Assembly: GCA_964442495.1 (NCBI GenBank)
Contig: CAYTZN010000005.1
Coordinates: 62,001-126,000, forward strand
Length of the DNA: 64,000 nt
DNA from: CAYTZN01 sp964442495
GTDB lineage: Bacteria > Pseudomonadota > Gammaproteobacteria > Legionellales > Legionellaceae
Direction: 5' to 3'
Positions 53,107-61,280 of the stretch are shown here, one piece after another. The translations under genes were made by a program, and so were the position numbers. The stretch's first letter is position 1, and each line of letters begins with the position of its first letter. The notes under the pieces are model-generated. The model did not search any database. It was not told the DNA's origin and was given only the letters and a program-made list of their open reading frames with translations.

Positions 53107-55089
53107 CTACGTTGTTGTCTCGGTGCTTTGCTCAAGCGCGTCTACTTGTGAAGTTAAGCCCAAATTTTGGATAAAGGTTAAAACGGTTTCTTCATCCCGT
53201 GTTTTACGCATGCCTGGCAAGCTTGCAAAAATGCGCTGGCCATAGTCTCTACTTGTTAACCGTGGGTCGGCAATCATCAGTACACCTTTATCAGTGATAT
53301 CACGAATTAAACGTCCCACACCTTGTTTTAACGCTAAAACAGCATTAGGAAGGGACAACTCATCAAACCCGGATAAACCACAAGATTTCAAATACGCCAT
53401 TTTACCACGAATGATGGGATCAACAGGACTTGCAAAGGGCAATTTATCAATAATAACACAAGACAAAGCCTCACCCTTAACATCCACACCTTCCCAAAAG
53501 GTAGCAGTACCCAAAAGGACTGCGTTACCAAGCTCACGAAACCGTGCTAATAAAATAGGCTTGGCCTCCTCCCCTTGAATAAGGAGCGGGTAGTTTAATT
53601 GACTACCCAACAAGGAAGCGACGTGCTTTAACGCCCAATGACTCGTAAACAAGAAAAAACAACGCCCACCACAAGCCTCAATCACCGGCAAAGCTCTTTT
53701 TAATAATGCATCGTAATAATGATGCTCTTTAGTGTCAGGCATGCCTCTTGGCAAATAAAGTAGCGCTTGGGATTGAAAATCAAAAGGACTCGCTAGCAAT
53801 AACGTCTTTGCTTCTGTTAAACCTAAAGGCTTTGTAAAACAATCAAACGAACCCGCCATGGTGAGCGTTGCTGATGTAAAAATGTAAGCTGATGGTTTTT
53901 GCGCAACCAGTGCCTTAAATGCGTCTGCAATATCAAACGGTGTGGCATGAAAAACAACATGATGCTTAAAGCACTCCAACCATTTCACGCGCTTGGTATC
54001 GCTTAATGCAAATAATTTAAAAAGACGGTTTAGATCCTCAAATCGCGCTTTGCAACGCGCCAAGCCTTTATTTTCTTCAAGGTTCGCATCTTCAAAGCAA
54101 TCCATTATCTCGTCTATAAGTGCTAGCAATACGGTCCAAGTGTCGAAAAATGTCTTATTATTTAGCAATGACTCCCAGCTCAAACGTTCCTCTCGACTCG
54201 GTAAAGCGTCTAAAAGCTTATCTAACAAAGAATCCAACGTATGGCTTAATTTTTTTAAAGGCTGATTGGCTAAATCAAGTATCGGCCATTCCCGCAAGGT
54301 GTCGTCCAAAAGGTCTCTTAATTGCCGAGTGCCTACACGTTCACCATGAAAATTGGCTGCAATATCAGGAAGTTGATGAGCCTCATCAAATACCACCACC
54401 TCAACACCTGGAAGAAGCTCACCAAAGCCTCCTTCTTTTAAGCGTGAATCGGCAAAAAATAAATGATGGTTGATAACCACCACATCAGCGTCTAATGCAC
54501 GTTTACGAGCTTTTACAAGAAAGCAGGTAGAATGGTACTCACATTCAGTGCCCAAACAATTATCCGCCGTGGACGTTACATAAGGCCAAACGGGCGAGTC
54601 TTCCGTAATTTCTGGTAGCTCACCGCGTTCACCTTCCGTTAATTGCGGTAACTTTTCACGCACGTGCAGAATATCATGACTACATTGGGGGCTCACAAAA
54701 CGCCCCTCCTCAGCATGCAAATGGGTTCGGTAACGACAAAGATAATTGGCACGTCCTTTAAGGTTTTGTACACGAACAGAAAGGCCTAAGGCACGAATCA
54801 AGGTGGGTAAATCTTTGTGAAACAACTGGTCTTGGAGGGTTTTGGTGGCCGTCGAAATAATGGCCTTTTTACCACTCAATATACAAGGAAGCAGATAAGC
54901 GTATGTTTTACCCGTTCCAGTTCCCGCTTCAGCAACTAAGAGGGACTTGTCTTCAATCGCCAAAGCAATGGCATGCGTCAATTCGATTTGTTGGGCACGG
55001 GGAATAAAGCCTGGAATGGCAGTGGTTAATCGGCCGTTATCGTCTAAAACACGTAGACACTCTGTCACTAGGGTCTGTTGACATTTCAC
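53107..55089 (-). CDS. yoaA: ATP-dependent helicase of the DinG/YoaA family
   Basis: 660 residues, superfamily 2 XPD-like. Walker A EAGTGTGKTYAYLLP (about 55-69), DEAH box VVFDEAHQLPD, four cysteines in the Fe-S insert (CRYRTH... to ...CEYHSTC), and C-terminal GTATFWEGVDVKGEALSCVIIDKLPF plus QGVGRLIRD. The length and lack of an exonuclease domain fit YoaA rather than eukaryotic-like DinG. It starts at GTG (55089). Involved in tolerance to replication-blocking lesions. tsaB follows 9 bases downstream. Confidence 0.9.
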   Translation of the reverse strand: MKCQQTLVTECLRVLDDNGRLTTAIPGFIPRAQQIELTHAIALAIEDKSLLVAEAGTGTGKTYAYLLPCILSGKKAIISTATKTLQDQLFHKDLPTLIRALGLSVRVQNLKGRANYLCRYRTHLHAEEGRFVSPQCSHDILHVREKLPQLTEGERGELPEITEDSPVWPYVTSTADNCLGTECEYHSTCFLVKARKRALDADVVVINHHLFFADSRLKEGGFGELLPGVEVVVFDEAHQLPDIAANFHGERVGTRQLRDLLDDTLREWPILDLANQPLKKLSHTLDSLLDKLLDALPSREERLSWESLLNNKTFFDTWTVLLALIDEIMDCFEDANLEENKGLARCKARFEDLNRLFKLFALSDTKRVKWLECFKHHVVFHATPFDIADAFKALVAQKPSAYIFTSATLTMAGSFDCFTKPLGLTEAKTLLLASPFDFQSQALLYLPRGMPDTKEHHYYDALLKRALPVIEACGGRCFFLFTSHWALKHVASLLGSQLNYPLLIQGEEAKPILLARFRELGNAVLLGTATFWEGVDVKGEALSCVIIDKLPFASPVDPIIRGKMAYLKSCGLSGFDELSLPNAVLALKQGVGRLIRDITDKGVLMIADPRLTSRDYGQRIFASLPGMRKTRDEETVLTFIQNLGLTSQVDALEQSTETTT

Positions 55090-55114
55090 TGTTAAATTTC
55101 CTAAAGTACCTACC

Positions 55115-55310
55115 TACCATGGCCATATAATTACCCACAAATCTATGTCAGGTAATTTGTCGTTCCCGCGAAGGCAGGAAGGTATCTACATACTGAACAA
55201 TTTGCACCATTTGTGAATGGACCCCCGCCTTCGCGGGAACGACATAACCGGTATGTTTTCTAACCCGCAAATCTTGCGGGTAATAATATAACCGTAGGTT
55301 ATCCATGGTA
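55115..55310. repeat. Large inverted pair of the modular repeat
   Basis: Bounded by TACCATGG (55115) and CCATGGTA (55303-55310). The left arm matches 39567-39662 over about 95 bases. The right arm is an inverted, shorter copy with CCGCCTTCGCGGGAACGACATAA. A further palindrome CCCGCAA-ATC-TTGCGGG lies at 55264-55280. Downstream GGACCTATAG and CCAACAGACCCTAGA extend the similarity seen at 49971. It fills the helicase-ferredoxin gap; no gene is present. Confidence 0.7.
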
Positions 55311-55358
55311 TGTAGGACCTATAGAACCAATTGCCAACAGACCCTAGAATGAGAGGAC

Positions 55359-55697
55359 TTATTCTTTCGTCCACTCTTTCTCTAAATAGTTAAGCTTACC
55401 CTCTACATCCTCCCAAGACTTAGCATCTGGAGGAGCATCTTTTTTAGCGGTAATATTTGGCCATACGCTTGAAAGCTCAGCATTTAAGGTTAAAAATTGC
55501 CGTTGCTCATCGGTAAGATCATCTTCAGAAACAATCGCATTCACAGGGCACTCAGGTTCACACAAAGCACAGTCGATGCACTCATCGGGATGAATCACTA
55601 AGAAATTAGGACCCTCATAAAAACAATCCACAGGACACACTTCCACACAGTCTGTGTATTTGCATTTAATACAACTTTCAGTCACAACAAAAGTCAC
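55359..55697 (-). CDS. fdxA: 7Fe ferredoxin FdxA
   Basis: 112-residue ferredoxin with two Fe-S clusters. A GTG at 55697 begins MTFVVTESCIKCKYTDCVEVCPVDCF and follows TGAGGAAAAC; upstream codons to 55778 do not match the family. Cysteines: CxxCxxxxCxxxCP for the first cluster region and CIDCALCEPECP for the second. It is a general electron carrier; no oxidoreductase partner is adjacent. Confidence 0.92.
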   Translation of the reverse strand: MTFVVTESCIKCKYTDCVEVCPVDCFYEGPNFLVIHPDECIDCALCEPECPVNAIVSEDDLTDEQRQFLTLNAELSSVWPNITAKKDAPPDAKSWEDVEGKLNYLEKEWTKE

Positions 55698-56019
55698 GTT
55701 TTCCTCATGCAGGAGATTTAAAATAGTGCTATTAAACCATAAGTTTGGACTTGTTAATATCTCTTCACGAGCCTTCATGAAGAGCTAAAGAAGAAATAAT
55801 CCTTGCGCAATCATCGATATTGCATAAAAATAGGACACTTGAGCTTAATGCCAATCAAAAAACGCACTAACATTATATTTTGGAGTATTCAACATGGTCT
55901 TTCCGTCAAGAACTCTTCCCAATAACTTTAAATGACACAAACGCTTCCACAACTCAAAAAAAAACACCTTTTAGAGGCTCTTGTAAATAAGCTCGACGCC
56001 GTTACCCGATACACCCATT

Positions 56020-56223
56020 ATGTCTTTAGATAACATTGTAGATCTGTTTAAAAAATTAGCGTCTGCCTCGTATCTGATCACTCACACGCATCATGTGATA
56101 ACTGTAAATGAGTGCCTGCTTGTTGAAGTGAACATGAGTCAAAAACCAACCATGTATAAAGCTATCGAAAAACTTGCAGAAGAAGACATACCCACAGTTA
56201 CCGGTGAACCTCCTCATTTATAA
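56020..56223 (+). CDS. Possible small protein of unknown function
   Basis: A 67-codon frame from ATG. Its middle VEVNMSQKPTMYKAIEKLAEEDIP looks protein-like, but no ribosome site is clear and no family is recognised. Two shorter frames precede it (55894 and 55932), so the 55698-56327 stretch may hold the remains of a longer gene. It lies upstream of the first paralogue. Low confidence. Confidence 0.22.
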   Translation: MSLDNIVDLFKKLASASYLITHTHHVITVNECLLVEVNMSQKPTMYKAIEKLAEEDIPTVTGEPPHL

Positions 56224-56327
56224 AAGAAACTTAACAATACTTGCACAATGGGTGAACATGAATCAAAATCACCCACTTAGTTTTAACTTTGATTTCAAAA
56301 ACCTGTTTTTATTCTATGGAGTTACAA

Positions 56328-58277
56328 ATGCACACCTTATTTTCAGAGTTCAATGCAACGATAAATAACTATAAAAATGCTTCCCTCACCGATCGGGAGT
56401 CTCATTTACGCCAGATAGTAAAATGCATTAATGCACTTCCCGAAACCCCAGTAACATTAGAAGAGGCTTCTAATATTACTGAGCATTTAGCTTTTAGCTC
56501 ACAAGTAATCATCTTCAATAACAATTTAAGAAAAATTGAAGGCCAAGCTTTTTTTGAGGTGCTTGGTGATTATAATCAAATGAGTAAATTTTTTGCCAAT
56601 GCCAACGCGTTAATAACAGACGAGACAAGCCCTAGGTATGGCGTAGTTGATGATCAATATATCGAATTAAAAAATTATTTTGATTTTAACGGTAAATTTC
56701 AAATGAAGCTTACAAAGCCTCACACAGAAATCCCTCAACGAATATGGGCACTTTTTCATAAAGCACAACAACATTATCTTGCCGACCAAGGAAAAAATTG
56801 GAACATACAAGAATTTGATTTTAGACATTTACCCCCCGAACAACTTTATCCTTTACCTCAAATGCTGGGTGCATACGACAATCAAGCGGTTGACAGAGTA
56901 TGCATGAATTCAAAAGGACAATTCACCATGGCAGAAGGTCCGGCCGGTATTCAATGCCCTGGTGGTGGGATGATAGAAGTAGACCTGCAAAACACCTTTG
57001 ATCTTAAAATGCGTAAAATGTTAGATGAATATCTAGAGGAAGAAAACGGCAGTCTCTATCTCACTGCTGCTGACTATTACAATCAACTAACGACCGATGC
57101 CTTTTTAGAAACACTAAAAAACTGTATCAATGCATCAACAAGAATTAACGGTGAAAATATTGGTAAATTTGCTCAATTAACCGATTTTTCTACATTGAAA
57201 ACATCATTTTATGCTATTTTGGACAATGCACGCTCAAACGATAATGCATCCCTATTAAAAGAATTGATGGCCCTCCTAAAGAGCCATCCACTCAAGGGCG
57301 ATGTAACTTCACAAAAAAATCAACAAAAACTTCTTAATGAATTGAAAGCCATGATTCAAGTAGAAACCTTTAAATTACACCCTGTCTATGAAGAGGCTTT
57401 TGATTTTATTAAGGCTCATTCAACTCAAGAAAGTATTGATCAAGTCAATGATATTCGTCGTGGCGGCGGGTTACAAACGTCACACACGTTTGTAATGAAC
57501 CAACCCTTAGACGTTTTTTTTAAACAAAAAAACATTGAAAACAACCAGTTAGCCGATGACATGACGGGCAGCAAATACGTTCGTTTCACCTTGCTAGAGC
57601 TTTTAGCTCAGTTCGATAAAGTAAGATTTTCCCATATCTTAACCGTTTTGGCAGGTCAACTTAAAAGCATAGAAGCCAATAACGTAACTCTCGACACCAT
57701 ATGGAATCAAGAGCAATTTAAAACTGCAAAAAAATTCCTAGTACAAAAAGCAAAAGAAGCCATTTTAGCGCTCCCGTTGGATGAAAAAGTACATCAAAAT
57801 AGACTGGAGTATTTAAAAAATAACTTCAAAGATACGCCAAAAGAAGTTCAGGAGCGCCTTGCAAACTTAGTCAGAGAAGCCGAGATGCTCGAAAAAAAAG
57901 GGTGTGAAGCCAATATTGAATCTGCACGAAAAGCCATAAGAGACACGGTGTTATTAATGGACAACATAATGTCTGTTGAAGAATATAAAGCCTGCTCTAA
58001 TAAAATAAAACAAGGAAAAGCCTCAATATTTATGAACATTCTAGGGGGACTCATGTTGGCGTTATGCCTAACCGCTATAGCCTTCGGCATATTGATTGCT
58101 GTAACCCCAGGCCTTGGCGTGGCAGTTGGACTTGCTCTCACGCTGCCCCTAACCATATCAACTGGCCTCAATAGCGGAATGTTGCTTTTTTCTGGAAGAG
58201 AGAAAGGCCTTTCCAAAGCCACAAGCCAGCTTGCAGAAAAAGAAATACCACCGATGACCCCAGCTTCTTTTGCTTAA
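56328..58277 (+). CDS. Membrane-anchored protein of unknown function, tandem paralogue 1 (effector candidate)
   Basis: 649 residues from the ATG at 56328, after TATGGAGTTACAA. Most of the protein is helical with no recognised domain. About 85 residues from the end, the sequence SVEEYKACSNKIKQGKAS leads into a hydrophobic region with two probable membrane helices (about 570-588 and 595-615) and a soluble tail. The neighbour at 58436 has the same arrangement (SVDQYYDYAAGIKQGQAS, then two helices) and further matching blocks: LLNELKAMIQVETFKLHPVYEEAFDFIKAH against LLNQLRVNFQLLTFHLTPLYNEAVAFLKTK. A C-terminal hairpin could insert in host membranes. The function is unknown. Confidence 0.7.
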   Translation: MHTLFSEFNATINNYKNASLTDRESHLRQIVKCINALPETPVTLEEASNITEHLAFSSQVIIFNNNLRKIEGQAFFEVLGDYNQMSKFFANANALITDETSPRYGVVDDQYIELKNYFDFNGKFQMKLTKPHTEIPQRIWALFHKAQQHYLADQGKNWNIQEFDFRHLPPEQLYPLPQMLGAYDNQAVDRVCMNSKGQFTMAEGPAGIQCPGGGMIEVDLQNTFDLKMRKMLDEYLEEENGSLYLTAADYYNQLTTDAFLETLKNCINASTRINGENIGKFAQLTDFSTLKTSFYAILDNARSNDNASLLKELMALLKSHPLKGDVTSQKNQQKLLNELKAMIQVETFKLHPVYEEAFDFIKAHSTQESIDQVNDIRRGGGLQTSHTFVMNQPLDVFFKQKNIENNQLADDMTGSKYVRFTLLELLAQFDKVRFSHILTVLAGQLKSIEANNVTLDTIWNQEQFKTAKKFLVQKAKEAILALPLDEKVHQNRLEYLKNNFKDTPKEVQERLANLVREAEMLEKKGCEANIESARKAIRDTVLLMDNIMSVEEYKACSNKIKQGKASIFMNILGGLMLALCLTAIAFGILIAVTPGLGVAVGLALTLPLTISTGLNSGMLLFSGREKGLSKATSQLAEKEIPPMTPASFA

Positions 58278-58435
58278 TTAATTCAGAAGCGTTCGAAGAA
58301 GCATTAAAAAAAGTAATGCTTCTTCCTATTTTTGAATGAACAATCTACAATAGTGCTTGCAAAATAACTCACTGTACATTAAAGTACCAACATTATTTGA
58401 TGCTTAACGCCTTGTCTTATCATTAAGGAAAAAAA

Positions 58436-59995
58436 ATGGCTGGATTTAACGACCTTCGTAACCAAGTTGAAAACTACCTACAAGCTGGACCCAAAGCTCG
58501 AGAAGCTATCTTGGATAAAACAATAGCTGCAATCACTAAGTTACCTAATAAAGTCATTAGCAAAGCCGAAACCCTTAAAGCTTATAAAGCGCTTGTATCT
58601 GCCATTTTTCTTTCTCGTGTTGCAAACATAGCCAATCAAAAAAGCGTGGACCCCGAGAGCAACGATGAGTCAGAAGAGATTAAAAAAAGCCCTTCTCTTT
58701 ATCCAATTTACCTCACCCCAACGGGTCGGTGTCGTTTTTTAACCCTCGAAGACAGTCTGGTTTTGCCACGACATCAAGACTCTGAAGAAGACTATCTACA
58801 AAGTATTGTAGATGAGCATTTGGAAAAACAGCACAGCAATCTCTTTGAAACAGCAACGTCTTATTACGATAGTGTAGACGCGCCTAAAGTTCATCAAGCA
58901 TTAAGAGACTCTTTGCATGAGTTCCCTCAAACGCATGGTTTAAACATACTACGTCTTGCTTTTTTGGCCAACCTTGATGATGAAGCCCTTAGCAATAGCG
59001 CTCTTCTGAAAAAAATGATGGGAACGTTAAACACATTTGTACCCAATGGTGATGAAAAAGCCCAACAAAGCCAGCGTGAACTTCTTAATCAATTAAGGGT
59101 CAATTTCCAATTGCTCACGTTTCACTTAACCCCCTTGTATAATGAAGCTGTTGCCTTTCTTAAAACAAAGCTACAAAAAGAAGCAATATCACTGTCTGAT
59201 GATAAATCAACTGAAACAACATTATTGAATGAATTTTTTAACAGCAAAGGGATAAACACCCTGCCGTTACAAAAAGAACACTACAGCGGTAGAAGGGATA
59301 GCGAATATTTAAACCTTTTTGAAGCAACTGCGCGTCTTAATACCATAGGCCTTCCCGATGTATTAATGATGTTTGAAGCCCAATCGGCTTTTTTCAAAAA
59401 ACACACACCGTCCTTTAATGATGAGACAAGCGAACTCTACACAGTGACTAAAACCAGTCTTGTTAAAAACATAACCCTTATTAAAGACGATTTAAAGGCG
59501 ATTACAGAAACACAAAAGAAACAATTTGATGCCGCATTGCAAGACATAGTGACTCTAAAAGAACGCTATACGAGCAAAGAGCATAAGCCTTTATTAACCC
59601 ATCTAAATAGCCTTCATGCAGAACTGCAATCCTTAGCGAAATCTGACAACGAAGACTTAAACACCTTAACGGAAATTGCTAAAACAACATCCGATATGCT
59701 GAACAGCAAACTATCCGTCGATCAATATTACGATTATGCAGCAGGTATAAAGCAGGGCCAAGCCTCCCCTGGCCTCAATGCACTGGGTGCGTTAATGTTA
59801 ATATTAGCGGCAGTAGCTGCGGCTGTTTGCTTAACAGGATGTGCAATGCTCGCGACAGGCGTTACAGCCGCTGTAATGGCCACGGGTTCAATTACTTTCT
59901 TTGGCTTAAGCAGACAAAACGGTGTTGCTAAAACCACCGATAATATTGCCCATTTTGTTCATGCTGATGCATCTACCCTATCAAGGATGCCCTAG
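58436..59995 (+). CDS. Membrane-anchored protein of unknown function, tandem paralogue 2 (effector candidate)
   Basis: 519 residues, ATG after AAGGAAAAAAA. It shares the architecture of the gene 158 bases upstream: helical body, then SVDQYYDYAAGIKQGQAS at about 424-444, two closely spaced hydrophobic helices (about 450-490) and a 30-residue tail. It is shorter mainly at the N-terminus, where the first paralogue has extra sequence. The gap between them holds a possible promoter (TTGCAA 58357, TAAAGT 58380, 17-base spacing), so the two may be regulated separately. Function unknown; effector status is inferred. Confidence 0.7.
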   Translation: MAGFNDLRNQVENYLQAGPKAREAILDKTIAAITKLPNKVISKAETLKAYKALVSAIFLSRVANIANQKSVDPESNDESEEIKKSPSLYPIYLTPTGRCRFLTLEDSLVLPRHQDSEEDYLQSIVDEHLEKQHSNLFETATSYYDSVDAPKVHQALRDSLHEFPQTHGLNILRLAFLANLDDEALSNSALLKKMMGTLNTFVPNGDEKAQQSQRELLNQLRVNFQLLTFHLTPLYNEAVAFLKTKLQKEAISLSDDKSTETTLLNEFFNSKGINTLPLQKEHYSGRRDSEYLNLFEATARLNTIGLPDVLMMFEAQSAFFKKHTPSFNDETSELYTVTKTSLVKNITLIKDDLKAITETQKKQFDAALQDIVTLKERYTSKEHKPLLTHLNSLHAELQSLAKSDNEDLNTLTEIAKTTSDMLNSKLSVDQYYDYAAGIKQGQASPGLNALGALMLILAAVAAAVCLTGCAMLATGVTAAVMATGSITFFGLSRQNGVAKTTDNIAHFVHADASTLSRMP

Positions 59996-60006
59996 AGACC
60001 CAAAGG

Positions 60007-60041
60007 CATCACATACCGCACATAAAGCGCGGTATGTGATG
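60007..60041. terminator. Terminator-like hairpin between convergent genes
   Basis: A perfect 13-bp stem (CATCACATACCGC / GCGGTATGTGATG) with loop ACATAAAGC, then TTCTTTC. It can serve paralogue 2 and the carrier gene. Its GCATAAAGCGCGG-like centre resembles the middle of the MITE-like elements. Confidence 0.65.
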
Positions 60042-60072
60042 TTCTTTCAAGCTCATTCATACATTAGCCTAT

Positions 60073-60879
60073 CTACGCTTTAGGATTGCTAACAGAGCGC
60101 CGATGATTTTCTTCACAATAATCTTCCAATTGTTCTCGCATCCAACTCATCAGTGTTATGGAAACAATAACACCACTACTTCTTGATAGTATCCCATGCA
60201 ACAAATTAGAAAGACCTATTGTTTTCGCTGTTTTAAAAAAACCAAACGACGGCCCTCGTGAGGATTGCTGCATTGTTTTAATAGTATCCATAGGTTGTGA
60301 TACTAATGTCGCGACCCCTCCTGACAACACGCCCGCAGCAACGCTTGATACGGCGTCATTTGAGCAGTAGGGCTTTAAGGAGCTTTTCAACATTGGCGTT
60401 ACGGCCAAGAAAAAAACAGAAAAAATCCCTTCCCTTAATGCCGTAGCAGATTGCCCTATAAACAAGCCTGTAAGACCGTATTGTTTGACCTGACCCTTTG
60501 CCGCTTGCATCATGCTTAAATGCGCATTGTTATTTTGTAATATCATCACCATCTCAACCGGACAACTTATAACTGATGATAAAACCCCAGCCATAAAGGC
60601 TGATCCAACTTTTTGGTTATAAGGCGATGCGTTTGGAAACACATGTTGCTCCATCCATTGGGCTGAACCAACTTGAATTGCGGTTATTGGGATAAACCCT
60701 AAAGCATTCACAAAAGAGCCTTTATATAACCCCGGTATGCTCCAGGGAATGGGTTTTCCTTGTTGAATATTTGTTTTAATAATAAAAAATGGATTCGTTA
60801 CTAAGACCTCAGATAAGCCCGTAATCGCGCCGATGGTTGAGCTTTCCATAGTAGACAATTCAAATTCTTTAGATGGCAT
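60073..60879 (-). CDS. Mitochondrial carrier family protein (LncP-like effector candidate)
   Basis: 268 residues in three tandem repeats of about 90, each with two membrane helices. The family signature Px[DE]xx[KR] appears in the odd helices as PFFIIK (30-35), PVEMVM (107-112) and PMDTIK (196-201). Repeat 3 is canonical; repeat 1 lacks the acid and repeat 2 the base. Known bacterial examples are Legionella LncP, a Dot/Icm effector that transports nucleotides across the mitochondrial inner membrane. This one is likely of eukaryotic origin too; substrate not predicted. No signal peptide. ATG after AGAGGATAGAGT. Flanked by the tandem paralogues and a hydrolase, all accessory. Confidence 0.85.
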   Translation of the reverse strand: MPSKEFELSTMESSTIGAITGLSEVLVTNPFFIIKTNIQQGKPIPWSIPGLYKGSFVNALGFIPITAIQVGSAQWMEQHVFPNASPYNQKVGSAFMAGVLSSVISCPVEMVMILQNNNAHLSMMQAAKGQVKQYGLTGLFIGQSATALREGIFSVFFLAVTPMLKSSLKPYCSNDAVSSVAAGVLSGGVATLVSQPMDTIKTMQQSSRGPSFGFFKTAKTIGLSNLLHGILSRSSGVIVSITLMSWMREQLEDYCEENHRRSVSNPKA

Positions 60880-61280
60880 ACTCTATCCTCTATTCGTTTA
60901 ATCGGAGAAATGTGCATGTTATCTAAGTTATCGCCCTGAGAGAGCCGATAACATGAATTAACGAAAAACGCCCCTCAGAGCTAAAGCAATGGTGCGGCGG
61001 CGAAAACGACGAAGGAATGAAAAAATGACAGACACATGAACACATGAAGCATTTGGCAGTAATATTCCTTGAGAAATTGCGGTGCTCTTCATGGCTCACT
61101 GGATTGAATGAGATAATATGCCAACTGTATTTTATCCGCTCATGAATGTCAACTTTTTAACCGAAAAAGCATGGTTAATTATCAGGCTTTAGCATCCCGT
61201 CATCCTTCGTGCAGCGAAAAATATACTGTTACTAAAGCCGTACTAAACCCAAAGATGCTTCGCTACATTCCGGATAGCCG
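60880..61280. other. Intergenic region without a convincing gene
   Basis: About 400 bases. Contains a 9-bp inverted repeat CATGTTATC/GATAACATG (60915-60955), which could be an operator upstream of the carrier gene, and CATCCTTCG / GATGCTTCG-type repeat fragments near 61200-61290. An open frame at 61171-61365 runs over the end of the hydrolase and looks accidental. Confidence 0.4.

Noticed and set aside
55186..55374. Open frame on the minus strand
   Set aside because: Lies inside the palindromic repeat; its RRRGS-like peptide is a product of the CCCGCGAAGGCGGG core.
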